From assembly GCF_042646065.1 (NCBI RefSeq), contig NZ_JBHRTA010000030.1:372001-436000 (forward strand): a stretch of DNA of 64,000 bases, given 5' to 3'. Below the pieces are notes generated by a model, which saw only the letters and a list, made by a program, of their open reading frames with translations, was not told the DNA's origin and searched no databases. This document shows, one piece after another, positions 52,032 through 61,227 of the stretch (position 1 is its first letter; each line of letters opens with the position of its first letter). The DNA is from Parapedobacter deserti. GTDB taxonomy: Bacteria > Bacteroidota > Bacteroidia > Sphingobacteriales > Sphingobacteriaceae. A program made the translations under genes and the position numbers.

Positions 52032-53054
52032 ATGAAAAAAATAGGCTTTTTATCATTTGGACATTGGTCCAATCATCCGAACTATAAAACCCGTACAGCA
52101 AGTGACACGTTGTTGCAGTCCATTGATTTGGCTATTGCCGCCGAAGAAATCGGTTTAGACGGCGCATATTTCCGTGTACATCATTTTGCAGCTCAATTGG
52201 CGTCGCCATTTCCGCTACTGTCGGCCATCGGAGCCAAAACAAGCAAAATAGAAATTGGCACCGGTGTAATTGATATGCGTTATGAAAATCCGCTGTATAT
52301 GGTGGAGGATGCCGGAGCTGCTGATCTAATCTCCGCGGGGCGGTTGCAGTTAGGTATTAGCCGAGGTTCGCCGGAGCAGGTTATCGATGGTTGGCGTTAC
52401 TTTGGTTATGAGCCGGCTGAAGGAGAAACTGATGCAGACATGGGGCGCCGGAAAGCATTGGAATTCCTGGAGAGGCTAAAAGGTGTGGGATTCGCCCAGC
52501 CAAACCCATACCCGATGTTTCCGAATCCACCGGGGCTGTTGCGTCTGGAACCACATTCGGAAGGGTTGCGCGAACGTATTTGGTGGGGCGCTGCTTCTAA
52601 TGCTACTGCCGTTTGGGCGGCCGAAAACGGAATGAACCTACAGAGTTCCACCCTAAAATACGACGAAGGCGGCAAGCCTTTCCATATACAGCAGGCAGAA
52701 CAGATCCGGTTGTACAAGGAAGCGTGGAAAAAAGCGGGACATCAGCGCGAACCAAGGGTTTCGGTGAGTCGGTCAATTTTTGCATTGGTAAACGATCAGG
52801 ACAAGTATTACTTCGGTCAGGAAGCGGGCCGGGTCGATAAAATTGGATTTATTGAGCAAGACAAACGTGCCATTTTCGGGCGTAGTTATGTTGCCACACC
52901 GGACCGACTCATCAACGAATTGGCTCAGGACGAAGCCATTCAGGAAGCGGATACACTTCTTTTGACGATACCCAATACGCTTGGAGTTGATTACAATGTA
53001 CACGTGCTTTCTTCCATTCTGGAGCATGTTGCACCCGGGCTAGGTTGGCGTTAA
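52032..53054 (+). CDS. LLM-class flavin-dependent oxidoreductase (second copy)
   Basis: A 340-residue luciferase-like flavoprotein. Recognisable parts are GLDGAYFRVHHFAAQLASPF, IEIGTGVIDMRYENPLYMVE and ISAGRLQLGISRGSPEQV. It is only distantly like the LLM gene at 33120. The function is unknown; a monooxygenase on a small organic substrate is probable. The gene stands alone with a short leader. Confidence 0.87.
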   Translation: MKKIGFLSFGHWSNHPNYKTRTASDTLLQSIDLAIAAEEIGLDGAYFRVHHFAAQLASPFPLLSAIGAKTSKIEIGTGVIDMRYENPLYMVEDAGAADLISAGRLQLGISRGSPEQVIDGWRYFGYEPAEGETDADMGRRKALEFLERLKGVGFAQPNPYPMFPNPPGLLRLEPHSEGLRERIWWGAASNATAVWAAENGMNLQSSTLKYDEGGKPFHIQQAEQIRLYKEAWKKAGHQREPRVSVSRSIFALVNDQDKYYFGQEAGRVDKIGFIEQDKRAIFGRSYVATPDRLINELAQDEAIQEADTLLLTIPNTLGVDYNVHVLSSILEHVAPGLGWR

Positions 53055-53207
53055 ATTTAGTATGGCTCGCGTCCATGCCTCACGGTTCGACGCGGCCAGA
53101 CCAAGAATCGTAAATGTGGGCATCAGTGTAAGTTCAATTCAGGCGATATACTATGCTAGCCAAACAAGTCTGAACACTAGCTCCTCCAGAGAAACTTCAT
53201 AGCCCAT

Positions 53208-54116
53208 TCACTGCTGCATCATCCGCAGAAACTTATCTGCCAAGATGCCATCCAGAAACGGGGTGATGTGCTGCATCAGCATCTCCGTTTCCATTCCCAA
53301 CCCCACATGGGTGCGGCCCGGTAGGATGAGCATCTGCGATGGCGGCAACCCATCCGTGTCGCCGGACCGGCCGATGTCGGCGGCTTCCATGAATGCCATT
53401 TTCTGCTCGTTGCTTACACCGTCGTTGTCTCCCATGAGGTAGAGAATAGGGGTTTGAATGGCTTTGATATTATCGTAGCCCACGTCAAAGGGTTTAAGTT
53501 CAAAAGCAAGTTGTTTGGTTATAAATTTCGTCCAATCGGCTGGATTGGGTGCGATGCTGTCATACAAGGCTTTAATAGGCGTCTGATCCAAAAAGTCCGG
53601 TTTAAATTCGCGGATGTTGTCCCATACCGACGGATGCCACCCCTGATGATGGTGCGCCGTGGACATGATGATGGCCTTATTTACCAAGTCCGGATTATCC
53701 ACTATTAATTGCAGCGCCACTGTACCGCCAAAACTATAGCCGAATACATCCACCTGATCAAATTTGAGGTATCGGATGGCTTCGGCCACGTCTTTGGCAT
53801 GCAGCGCATAGGTCATATCTCGATCCGTCAACGGTGTATGCCCATGGCCATCCAATTCCACGGCAATAACCTTCCGATTTTTAGCCAATGCGGGTATGAG
53901 TTCGCCCCAAGTAAATGCAATTGGCCAAAACGAACCATGCAGCAGCAGCACGGGATCTCCCTCGCCATAGATTTCGTAATACATGTCAATGCCCGTTAGT
54001 TTGGCGTAGCCTTTTTCTTTCGGTTCCAATGGCGCGTCCTGTTGCGCGCTTGCTAACATCGGCCCCAATAGCGCCAATGTAAGTAGCCAGCTTTTAGCGA
54101 CGTGTGGTGTTTTCAT
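53208..54116 (-). CDS. Secreted alpha/beta hydrolase
   Basis: A 302-residue hydrolase with a signal peptide (SWLLTLALLGPMLASAQQ) cleaved near residue 25. The oxyanion region is PVLLLHGSF; the nucleophile serine sits in VDVFGYSFGGTVALQL (GYSFG, about residue 128); the catalytic histidine is in LPGRTHVGL near residue 272. Probably a periplasmic esterase or a relative of the haloperoxidase/epoxide hydrolase group. It is leftward, divergent from dnaE2 across 225 bp. Confidence 0.87.
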   Translation of the reverse strand: MKTPHVAKSWLLTLALLGPMLASAQQDAPLEPKEKGYAKLTGIDMYYEIYGEGDPVLLLHGSFWPIAFTWGELIPALAKNRKVIAVELDGHGHTPLTDRDMTYALHAKDVAEAIRYLKFDQVDVFGYSFGGTVALQLIVDNPDLVNKAIIMSTAHHHQGWHPSVWDNIREFKPDFLDQTPIKALYDSIAPNPADWTKFITKQLAFELKPFDVGYDNIKAIQTPILYLMGDNDGVSNEQKMAFMEAADIGRSGDTDGLPPSQMLILPGRTHVGLGMETEMLMQHITPFLDGILADKFLRMMQQ

Positions 54117-54279
54117 CCTTCCTTCGTTTAGTAATTAATGTAACAATACAAAAATATCGGGTTCAGCTAGACCGAACGCCATGTGATAATGACATTGTTG
54201 CGGGGTATTTGCGACAGTGCGGATGAATGACAGTAAAATTATACGTATAACCCAAAGAAAATTGTTGCTTATCACAGTA

Positions 54280-54317
54280 TATTAGGTGTGCTAATAAAAT
54301 TAGTATTCTTATCTTTG
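54280..54317 (+). promoter_or_regulatory. dnaE2 promoter with palindromic operator
   Basis: TATCTTTG (54310-54317) is an exact -7 box. At the -33 position lies TATTAG-GTGTG-CTAATA (54280-54296), a perfect 6-bp inverted repeat, followed by a further ATTAG (54299-54303), which pairs with the CTAAT half. A repressor bound here would block the promoter; a LexA-like damage repressor is the natural candidate but unproven. Confidence 0.55.
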
Positions 54318-54341
54318 TCGTTATAAAGAGATGGAGGGCAT

Positions 54342-57300
54342 ATGAGCTATGTGGAGTTACAGGTTACAACCAATTTTAGCTTCCTTCGCGGGGCTTCCCA
54401 TCCGGAGGAACTGGTGGAGCGGGCTGCCTGGCTGGGTTACGAAGCCATCGCTATCACCGACCGAAACAGCTTTGCAGGAATCGTACGGGCACATATCGCG
54501 GCAAAGAAGCACAATATCCGCCTCATCCCTGCCTGCCGCGTGGACTTGCTCGACGGCCCAAGTCTGTTGGCTTATCCCACCGACAGGGAAGCCTATGGTC
54601 GGCTTTCCACGCTGCTCACCACCGGCAACCGCCGGGCGGAGAAAGGGCAATGCCACCTATACAAGGCTGATGTCTATGCGCATAGCAAGGGTATCGAATT
54701 TATTGCCGTACCACCCGGTAAACTAACGGCAAAATTTGAGCTGGATCCTGATTACATCAAGCACATCACCGAGTACCGGGGGGTGTTGGGCAGCCATCTC
54801 TGTCTCGGTGCCGTGCGTACATACACGGACGACGGTGCCAAGAAGCTTTTCCGTATCCATCAACTCTGCCAACGGTTGGATATGCCGATGGTTGCGCTAA
54901 ACGATGTACATTACCACATCCCACAGCGCCGTGAACTGCAGGATGTGCTCACCTGCATCCGTGAGAAGTGCACCATCCACACGGCAGGCTATCGCCTGCA
55001 TCCCAACGCGGAGCGGTACCTCAAACCGCCTGATGAGATGAACCGGCTGTTCAGGCAGTATCCCGAAGCCATCCGAAATGCGGGCGCAGTCGCCGATGCC
55101 TGCCGCTTCTCGCTAGACCAACTGCGGTATGTTTATCCAGAGGAGCTAGCCCCGGAAGGCCGCACCCCGCAACAAGAGCTTGCGCGTCTTACCTGGGCGG
55201 GCGCAAAAGAGCGGTTTGGTGATGATATTCCTAAGAAAATCAAAGAAACCATCGAGCACGAGCTGGAGTTCATTCAGAAGAAAAATTATGCTTCTTATTT
55301 CCTTACCGTGCATGACTATGTGCGCTTCGCGCGTGAGCGCAATATTCTGTGTCAGGGCAGGGGCTCGGCAGCCAACTCCACGGTGTGCTATTGCTTAGGC
55401 ATCACCTCGGTTGATCCCGCCAAGTTCCGGCTGCTGTTCGCCCGGTTCATGTCCGATGCACGTGATGAACCGCCTGACATTGACGTCGATTTCGAGCACG
55501 AAAGGAGGGAGGAGGTTATCCAGTATATCTACGAGAAATATACTCGGGATAGGGCCGCCATTGTGGCCACGGTTACCCATGTACATGCCAAGGGAGCCGT
55601 TCGCGATGTGGGCAAAGCGATGGGGCTTTCGCTTGACGCTGTGGGGCGGCTGGCGGGCACTGTCAGCAGCCATTGGGATGAAAACCTCGATGAGCATCTG
55701 CTTGCCGAGCAGGGGTTCAATCCCGGCGAGCCGCACCTGCGCAGGGTATTAGAGCTAACCTACCAGTACATAGGCTTTCCACGCCAGCTGGGCCAGCACA
55801 CGGGTGGCTTCGTCATCACCCAGGGCAACCTGCATGAGCTGTGCCCTATCATCAAGGCCCGGATGGAAGACCGCACCAATCTGGAGTGGAACAAAGACGA
55901 CCTCGAGGCACTGGGATTCCTGAAGGTGGATGTGCTTGGCCTCGGCATGCTCACTTGCATTCGCAAGGCGTTTGATCTGGCAAAAACCCATTACGGCCTC
56001 GACCTTACGCTGGCCAATATCCCGCAGGACGACCCGAAAGTTTACGAAATGATCAGCCATGCCGATACACTCGGTGTGTTTCAGATCGAAAGCCGGGCGC
56101 AGATGTCCATGCTGCCTCGTCTGCGGCCCAAAGAATTCTACGACTTGGTCATCGAGGTCGCTATCGTACGGCCAGGCCCGATTCAGGGCGATATGGTGCA
56201 TCCCTACCTGCGCCGGCGCAACGGCGAGGAGCCCGTGGAATACCCCTCGGAGGAAATCCGGGAAATTCTCCAAAAAACACTGGGTGTGCCGCTGTTCCAG
56301 GAACAGGCCATGGAAATCGCCATGGTGGCGGCCGACTTCACCGCGGCCGACGCAGACGAGCTCCGGCGCAGCATGGCCACCTTTAAGGCCAAGGGCCAGG
56401 TATCTGCCTTCCACGAGAAAATGGTAGCAGGGATGATGAAAAAGGGCTATACCGAGGAGTTTGCCAACCGCGTTTTCCGGCAGCTGGAAGGATTCGGCAG
56501 CTACGGTTTCCCCGAGAGCCACGCAGCCTCCTTTGCCCTGCTGGTCTATGTGTCTTCGTGGCTCAAGTGCTATTATCCCGATATCTTTGCCGCCTCTCTG
56601 CTCAACAGCCAGCCCATGGGATTCTATCAGCCTGCTCAGATCGTCATCGATGCCCGCAACCATGGTGTAACGGTTCTGCCGGTAGATGTAAACCATTCGA
56701 TGTGGGACCACACGCTGGAGGGCGAATTCGGCAAAGGCTACCATGCGCTTCGCCTTGGCCTGCGGCAGATCAAGGGCCTTCGCGAGGCAGATATGGATGC
56801 GCTGCTCGCCGGCCGGGGTGGTGGTTATTCTGCCGTCAGCGCATTGGCCGATGCGGGCGTACCGCTGGCAGCTATGGAACGCTTGGCCGATGCGGATGCG
56901 TTCCGCTCCACGGGGCTTGACCGCAGGCATGCTCTTTGGGAAATCTCGGCGCTGGCCGGCCGGCCCGTCGCCCTGTTCAAAGGCCAGCCATCGGAATGCA
57001 CGACCGAGGGGCAAATCGAGCTGCCGCTGATGACACAGGGCGAGCATGTCGTGCACGACTACGCCAGCACCTCGCTTTCCATCAAGGCGCATCCGGTCAG
57101 TTTCGTGCGTGAAAAGCTGGATCTGCTGCACGTTACACCCACAGGCAAGCTCTCGGCTCTTCCGGACGGGATATTCGTCAAGGTGTGCGGCATGGTCACC
57201 GTGCGGCAGCGGCCCGGTACCGCCAAGGGTGTGCTGTTTGTGACGATAGAGGACGAGACGGGATTTGCCAACCTCGTGGTGTGGGGTGCCACGTTCGAGA

Positions 57301-57485
57301 GGTACCGCCGCGAAATCCTGCAGTCGAGGCTGCTCCTGGTCTCAGGCAAGCTGCAGGTCGAGGGCAAAGTTATTCATGTCATTGTACAGCACTGCACCAA
57401 CCTGAACAGCTGGCTGCGCGGGCTAGCCAAACCTGAAGGAATGGACTCATCAACGGTATTCCACAAAGGCAGAAATTTCCAATAG
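54342..57485 (+). CDS. dnaE2: Error-prone DNA polymerase III alpha subunit DnaE2
   Basis: A C-family polymerase of 1047 residues, the DnaE2 rather than DnaE1 (about 1150-1200) length. The N-terminal PHP domain starts TTNFSFLRGASHPEELVERA and LGYEAIAITDRNSFAG; the palm catalytic aspartates are in PPDIDVDFEHERR (about residues 375-388). An OB-fold ends the protein (VTIEDETGFANLVVWG). DnaE2 makes mutagenic repair synthesis, normally with ImuA and ImuB, but neither is next to it here. Its codon and base composition are markedly GC-rich compared with neighbours. A 13-bp tandem duplication creates the present stop (57471-57496). Confidence 0.95.
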   Translation: MSYVELQVTTNFSFLRGASHPEELVERAAWLGYEAIAITDRNSFAGIVRAHIAAKKHNIRLIPACRVDLLDGPSLLAYPTDREAYGRLSTLLTTGNRRAEKGQCHLYKADVYAHSKGIEFIAVPPGKLTAKFELDPDYIKHITEYRGVLGSHLCLGAVRTYTDDGAKKLFRIHQLCQRLDMPMVALNDVHYHIPQRRELQDVLTCIREKCTIHTAGYRLHPNAERYLKPPDEMNRLFRQYPEAIRNAGAVADACRFSLDQLRYVYPEELAPEGRTPQQELARLTWAGAKERFGDDIPKKIKETIEHELEFIQKKNYASYFLTVHDYVRFARERNILCQGRGSAANSTVCYCLGITSVDPAKFRLLFARFMSDARDEPPDIDVDFEHERREEVIQYIYEKYTRDRAAIVATVTHVHAKGAVRDVGKAMGLSLDAVGRLAGTVSSHWDENLDEHLLAEQGFNPGEPHLRRVLELTYQYIGFPRQLGQHTGGFVITQGNLHELCPIIKARMEDRTNLEWNKDDLEALGFLKVDVLGLGMLTCIRKAFDLAKTHYGLDLTLANIPQDDPKVYEMISHADTLGVFQIESRAQMSMLPRLRPKEFYDLVIEVAIVRPGPIQGDMVHPYLRRRNGEEPVEYPSEEIREILQKTLGVPLFQEQAMEIAMVAADFTAADADELRRSMATFKAKGQVSAFHEKMVAGMMKKGYTEEFANRVFRQLEGFGSYGFPESHAASFALLVYVSSWLKCYYPDIFAASLLNSQPMGFYQPAQIVIDARNHGVTVLPVDVNHSMWDHTLEGEFGKGYHALRLGLRQIKGLREADMDALLAGRGGGYSAVSALADAGVPLAAMERLADADAFRSTGLDRRHALWEISALAGRPVALFKGQPSECTTEGQIELPLMTQGEHVVHDYASTSLSIKAHPVSFVREKLDLLHVTPTGKLSALPDGIFVKVCGMVTVRQRPGTAKGVLFVTIEDETGFANLVVWGATFERYRREILQSRLLLVSGKLQVEGKVIHVIVQHCTNLNSWLRGLAKPEGMDSSTVFHKGRNFQ

Positions 57486-57520
57486 AAATTTCCAATGATA
57501 AGTTAGCGAGATTCCTTCAG

Positions 57521-57542
57521 CAGCCTTCATACAAGGAGGCTG
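57521..57542. terminator. Weak hairpin between dnaE2 and the PHP phosphodiesterase
   Basis: CAGCCT (57521-57526) pairs with AGGCTG (57537-57542) in the 70-bp gap between the two convergent stops. The T-rich tail (ATTCTTCC) is poor, so its use as a terminator is uncertain. Confidence 0.4.
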
Positions 57543-57555
57543 ATTCTTCCATGCG

Positions 57556-58710
57556 TCACTTCAAAGCAAGCGTCACTATCGGATGCTCATCACTCCGGAT
57601 ATAGGCAGAAACGAGCTCGTACTGAAGGTTTGACTGTCCATCCTTAGCCGTTATGATTTGGGAAGAAGAAGGGTATAGCACGATCTTCTTTGTGCCGTTT
57701 CCCGACCGCAACACCAACTCAAAATACAAGTCGCTGTTGTTTGTCACTTCGTAGTAGTTCGTCCGCGTTTCATTTCCATTGGCATCCTTGCTTTTCTTGC
57801 TGTGGTATGAAGGCCCGACCTCAACGCAAGCATTAAACAATCTTTTAATGTGTTCCTCCTTACCGGCAAGGTATTTACTGGCCCATGCAACCGTACGGCC
57901 TGCTTCAAGCGCCTCACGGATCGATTCGGCAGAGCGTTCTTTCGCCAGTATAAGGGTCATGGTGCGGTGTACATAGTCAGTAGCCAGGTCATAATCATGG
58001 GCCACCAAGTTATGGATGTCCGAATTGGCCATGACCGTCAGCCCTTTATCCATCGCCCAATCAAGTGCTTTTTTATGAAACCCCAATCCGTTGAACACTT
58101 CTATTCCGCCCAGTACCTTCTCCTTCTGTAGTTGATCTACAAAATCTATCCATTCATAAGACCCTTCGATGGTCGTTGCCTTCCAACCCGGATGGTTCCA
58201 AAAAAGGAAAGCGTCCTGCTGTACAGCTTTTTCAATCGCCGCCTTATCTTTGCTGGGATCGTTGTCTGCAATGTAGCCGGAAGCATCACCGATGAATAGG
58301 GCATTGAAGTGCCCAGGAGGCGTCTGTCTGGTTATCTCCGTTCCTCTGATCAGGATAATGTTATTTTCAGCCGCTTGATTTTCGGCCAGATCGTAAGACC
58401 GTGTGTTATCTACCTTTACATCCGCTTTGTATGGCGTATATTCCACGTGCTCCGTATAAGCAATGGCATCCAGCCCTTCATTCCACGCTTCCTGTACCCG
58501 TACATTAGGCCATACATGACCATCCGAAAAGACAGTATGCATGTGAAAATCGGCTTTGAGTACTTGATATCCGTCCACATTCGGAATCCGGATGATTTCC
58601 CTTTTCTTGGGTTTGGCGAATTCGCTCATGCGGAACACCTCACCATTTTGAGCGGTGGTCACTGATGCCGCCGTGAGCAAGAACGTTAGTAAGCTAAGAT
58701 ACTTTTTCAT
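57556..58710 (-). CDS. Secreted PHP-domain phosphodiesterase (Sb-PDE-like)
   Basis: A 384-residue protein from ATG 58708-58710, with a signal peptide (YLSLLTFLLTAASVTTAQ). The PHP metal sites are visible: DFHMHTVFSDG near the N-terminus, YTEHVEYTP, HFNALFIG, FWNHPGW and ANSDIHNL. The family (Sb-PDE type) hydrolyses phosphoesters in the periplasm; the natural substrate here is unknown. It is convergent with dnaE2. Confidence 0.88.
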   Translation of the reverse strand: MKKYLSLLTFLLTAASVTTAQNGEVFRMSEFAKPKKREIIRIPNVDGYQVLKADFHMHTVFSDGHVWPNVRVQEAWNEGLDAIAYTEHVEYTPYKADVKVDNTRSYDLAENQAAENNIILIRGTEITRQTPPGHFNALFIGDASGYIADNDPSKDKAAIEKAVQQDAFLFWNHPGWKATTIEGSYEWIDFVDQLQKEKVLGGIEVFNGLGFHKKALDWAMDKGLTVMANSDIHNLVAHDYDLATDYVHRTMTLILAKERSAESIREALEAGRTVAWASKYLAGKEEHIKRLFNACVEVGPSYHSKKSKDANGNETRTNYYEVTNNSDLYFELVLRSGNGTKKIVLYPSSSQIITAKDGQSNLQYELVSAYIRSDEHPIVTLALK

Positions 58711-59012
58711 GTTATACTGGCTTGATAAGAGCATTTACAATAGGCGCAGCCCATTAGTAAATTGATTTGAACGTTATGATTTTTACGGTGAAAGCCTTTA
58801 GTCAACTATGGAAATGCCATTCGCAAACCGTTTAACTTTCGACACGCAAAACTACCTATGTGCTGTTAATTTAACAATAACCAGATGTAATGTCATCAGT
58901 TCTTACAATCAGTTTCCGATGGATATCTCGCAGGGACAGCAATGGTTTATAACGCGCGTCAAGTATAGGAAATTCGATAGCCTGTCTTAACTTATCTACG
59001 TATAGGGTAAAG
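58711..59012. other. 302-bp stretch without a recognisable gene
   Basis: AT-rich sequence between the start of the PHP phosphodiesterase and the stop of the CDGSH gene, both leftward. It should contain the phosphodiesterase promoter; I see no clear TAnnTTTG on that strand and no repeat or RNA gene. Confidence 0.4.
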
Positions 59013-59237
59013 TTATGCCTTTTTTGGAGGTAAATCAAAAGCTATCGCCTCATGCTCGAAGTGTCCGTTGTGTGATCCATCGCAAAAGGGCTTGTTTTTT
59101 GAGAGCCCACAGCGGCAAATGGAAAGTACGGTTCTCCCCTGTAAGCCGTAGGCATTACCATTTTTGTCAACGATTTCAAAATCGCCTTCAATTCTTACTG
59201 AACCGTTGTTATTAATAGTTAGTTTAGTCTTTGCCAT
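59013..59237 (-). CDS. CDGSH iron-sulfur domain protein
   Basis: A 74-residue protein with one 2Fe-2S CDGSH domain: CRCGLSKNKPFCDGSH supplies three cysteines and one histidine (about residues 40-55). Start ATG 59235-59237 (MAKTKLTINNNGS) is preferred over an upstream ATG at 59273. Single-domain forms like this are common in Bacteroidota and of uncertain function. Confidence 0.9.
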   Translation of the reverse strand: MAKTKLTINNNGSVRIEGDFEIVDKNGNAYGLQGRTVLSICRCGLSKNKPFCDGSHNGHFEHEAIAFDLPPKKA

Positions 59238-59401
59238 TTTGTTTCCTTTTTCTGTCAAAAATAGCACATCCAAATGGTCAATCGATATCTAGTCGCAGTT
59301 TAGAAACGTTATAAGCCGGGTAAGGGTGCTGGCTGCTTAGGTCATGTTTATTTTCGTCGGTACGGATAAATACGGCCACCACTCCTAATCCGCCACCCTT
59401 G

Positions 59402-59947
59402 CTACATTACTTTTTCTTCTCGGCTGGCATAAAGAAATCGAATGTAACCTATTTCGGCGGCATTTTTCATCAATTCCAAATTTAGCCATGCTGCGATGTC
59501 ACTAAACGGACAATCAGCTATAGGCCATCTTGAATATCTATGGGACTCCAGATCATCTGATGACAGGCTATTAACCCGCTCTATCCACTCCTCCTTAAGC
59601 GTCTCAAATCGGTTAGTAATTTTTTCGATCGATGACTGCCATATTACTTCATCTTTATTTAGTGCAGCATTCCCGAAAGAATGGTTGATGACCATCGACC
59701 ACCAATAATCAATATGCCAGATTAACCACGCGATATTTGGAGGACCTACTTCGTACGCTTCGCTTTCAGGCAATGTACCAGCCCATGTATCAGCATTCAC
59801 CTGCTTAAGATAGATGCCTTTTTTCGATGGTTGCCAAAGACATTCGTCGACCGATAAACTATCAAGGTGGTAACTCAGTAATTGAAAAGAAATCTTAAAC
59901 TGTGCAAGCAAGCATCTTGCTACATTGTTTCCTGGCGGTATTTCCAT
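59402..59947 (-). CDS. DinB-family protein
   Basis: A 181-residue four-helix DinB/YfiT-like protein. The first helix QFKISFQLLSYHLDSLSVDE, IAWLIWHIDYWWSMVINHSF with the metal-binding His, and the last-helix LELMKNAAEIGYIRFLYAS fit the family. The third histidine is not obvious. DinB proteins are thiol-S-transferase- or hydrolase-like; the role is unknown. It lies in a region holding broken genes, but itself is intact. Confidence 0.8.
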   Translation of the reverse strand: MEIPPGNNVARCLLAQFKISFQLLSYHLDSLSVDECLWQPSKKGIYLKQVNADTWAGTLPESEAYEVGPPNIAWLIWHIDYWWSMVINHSFGNAALNKDEVIWQSSIEKITNRFETLKEEWIERVNSLSSDDLESHRYSRWPIADCPFSDIAAWLNLELMKNAAEIGYIRFLYASREEKVM

Positions 59948-59966
59948 GATGTTTCAGCGCTATAAA

Positions 59967-60685
59967 CTAATTAGACATCCACCTCGCCCGAAGCTTCTCC
60001 TGTTCGGAACTAACCTTTTCTGCTTTTTTGAACACGTCGTACCTTGCATTCGGTATGATACTTCCGTCGACCTTGATCTTTTTTTCATTTCTAACAACCC
60101 AAAGCTGGTATCCATCATTGATATTAACGTTTGCTGCCTGGTTTAAGAACATTTCTGTGTCGGCGGTCGCTCCGTCGTCCAGCTTACCAGACAACACTTG
60201 GTCTCCAACTTTCACCATTACTTTTAGCGTATCTGGAGAAGTACTTTCTCAACGATGTATTCATTATTTCTAGGACCAATTGTAAAGCCAAGGGATGGAT
60301 CATTGCCGGTACCTTCGGGTACAACAGGTAAATAACTGATTCCAACTGGCAAGAATTCAGCTGCATAATTAAACGGGGTATAAGATTCGATGTGGTTTTT
60401 GATGAATGACCTGATTTCCGGGTGGGTAGAAGCAATAAATTCGTCGAAAAAGGTATCGTTGTCAAAAGGCCGCCATTTTCCGTATTTCTTCACAAAATCC
60501 AGATACACTTCCCGAAGGCCATGTTGTCCTTCTGATAATTGGAGCATACGAATATCAAGAATGGCTGCCGTTAGCGCTCCTAATTGATATATATTGCCAT
60601 ACTGTTGCCCTCCCTCCGCAGTGTGCCATTCATTGCTCAATTTTAACAAGCTGTAGAGATTGTCAAACCTGCGGCTCCACTGCAC
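59967..60685 (-). pseudogene. Remnant of an M61-like peptidase (5' truncated, frameshifted)
   Basis: Two minus-strand frames join into one C-terminal half of a glycyl-aminopeptidase (M61)-like protein. The first, 60224-60685, holds GALTAAILDIRMLQLSEG and FFDEFIASTHPEIRSFIKNH but stops at a TAA (after QIR) at 60224. The second frame picks up at SPDTLKVMVKVGDQVLSGKL and runs to the stop at 59967. The change of frame falls around 60235. The catalytic N-terminal half (HExxH) and signal peptide are missing; the remnant runs into the 3' end of the OsmC gene. It is non-functional. Confidence 0.6.
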
Positions 60686-61139
60686 GCGGATTATGCCCCA
60701 CGGAAAAATTCACCGAATTAGCAATAAAACAAAGCTCGTTTGCTCGCTTATGCAATTTGTTTGCGTCGGGTATCATCGCGGCTTCTGCGACTGTCACAAT
60801 TGGATTAAGCGTTACCTCTACAAAGCGGCCGCCTCCGTTCGAATCTTCTGCCATTATACCAATTGCACTGTCCACGTACTCCATAACCACCACTCCGGCT
60901 TGCGAACACAGATGTAAATACCAGAGCATGTGGCAAGTCGACAATGAAGAGATCAACAACTCTTCAGGATTATGTTTGGTTATGTCGCCACGAAACGCCG
61001 GATCAGAAGAGCCCAAAATATCAATTTTGTTCGCGATCGAAATTACGTGCTCCCGAGAATACGATTTATAGTCACTTGTTCCTTCACCGCTGTTTCCTGT
61101 CCATTTTACGTTAACGCTATATTGATGTTGTCCCGCCAT
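60663..61139 (-). CDS. OsmC family peroxiredoxin-like protein (second copy)
   Basis: A 158-residue OsmC/Ohr-fold protein. The first redox Cys is in ISSLSTCHMLWYLH (about residue 70) and the second in NELCFIANSVNF (about residue 140); an additional Cys (LHLCS) lies near the first. The start is ATG 61137-61139; a GTG at 61163 would add eight residues. Its C-terminal codons overlap the start of the M61-like remnant. Peroxide detoxification is likely. Confidence 0.85.
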   Translation of the reverse strand: MAGQHQYSVNVKWTGNSGEGTSDYKSYSREHVISIANKIDILGSSDPAFRGDITKHNPEELLISSLSTCHMLWYLHLCSQAGVVVMEYVDSAIGIMAEDSNGGGRFVEVTLNPIVTVAEAAMIPDANKLHKRANELCFIANSVNFSVGHNPRAVEPQV

Positions 61140-61227
61140 TATTTTTATTTTATTTGCTGTCACTTGATGACAATTTTATATTTCGGTGTTATAACTGTTC
61201 TTCTTTTCTAATTCGCCATCTTGTGTT

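Noticed and set aside
55755..57131. A 458-residue open frame on the strand opposite to dnaE2
   Set aside because: It lies wholly antisense to conserved DnaE2 codons in GC-rich DNA, where long antisense frames arise by chance; it shows no domain and no promoter.
60663..60685. Overlap of the M61-like frame with OsmC as a genuine overlapping gene pair
   Set aside because: The M61-like part lacks its catalytic half and is frameshifted, so the overlap is a junction of decay, not a coupled gene.
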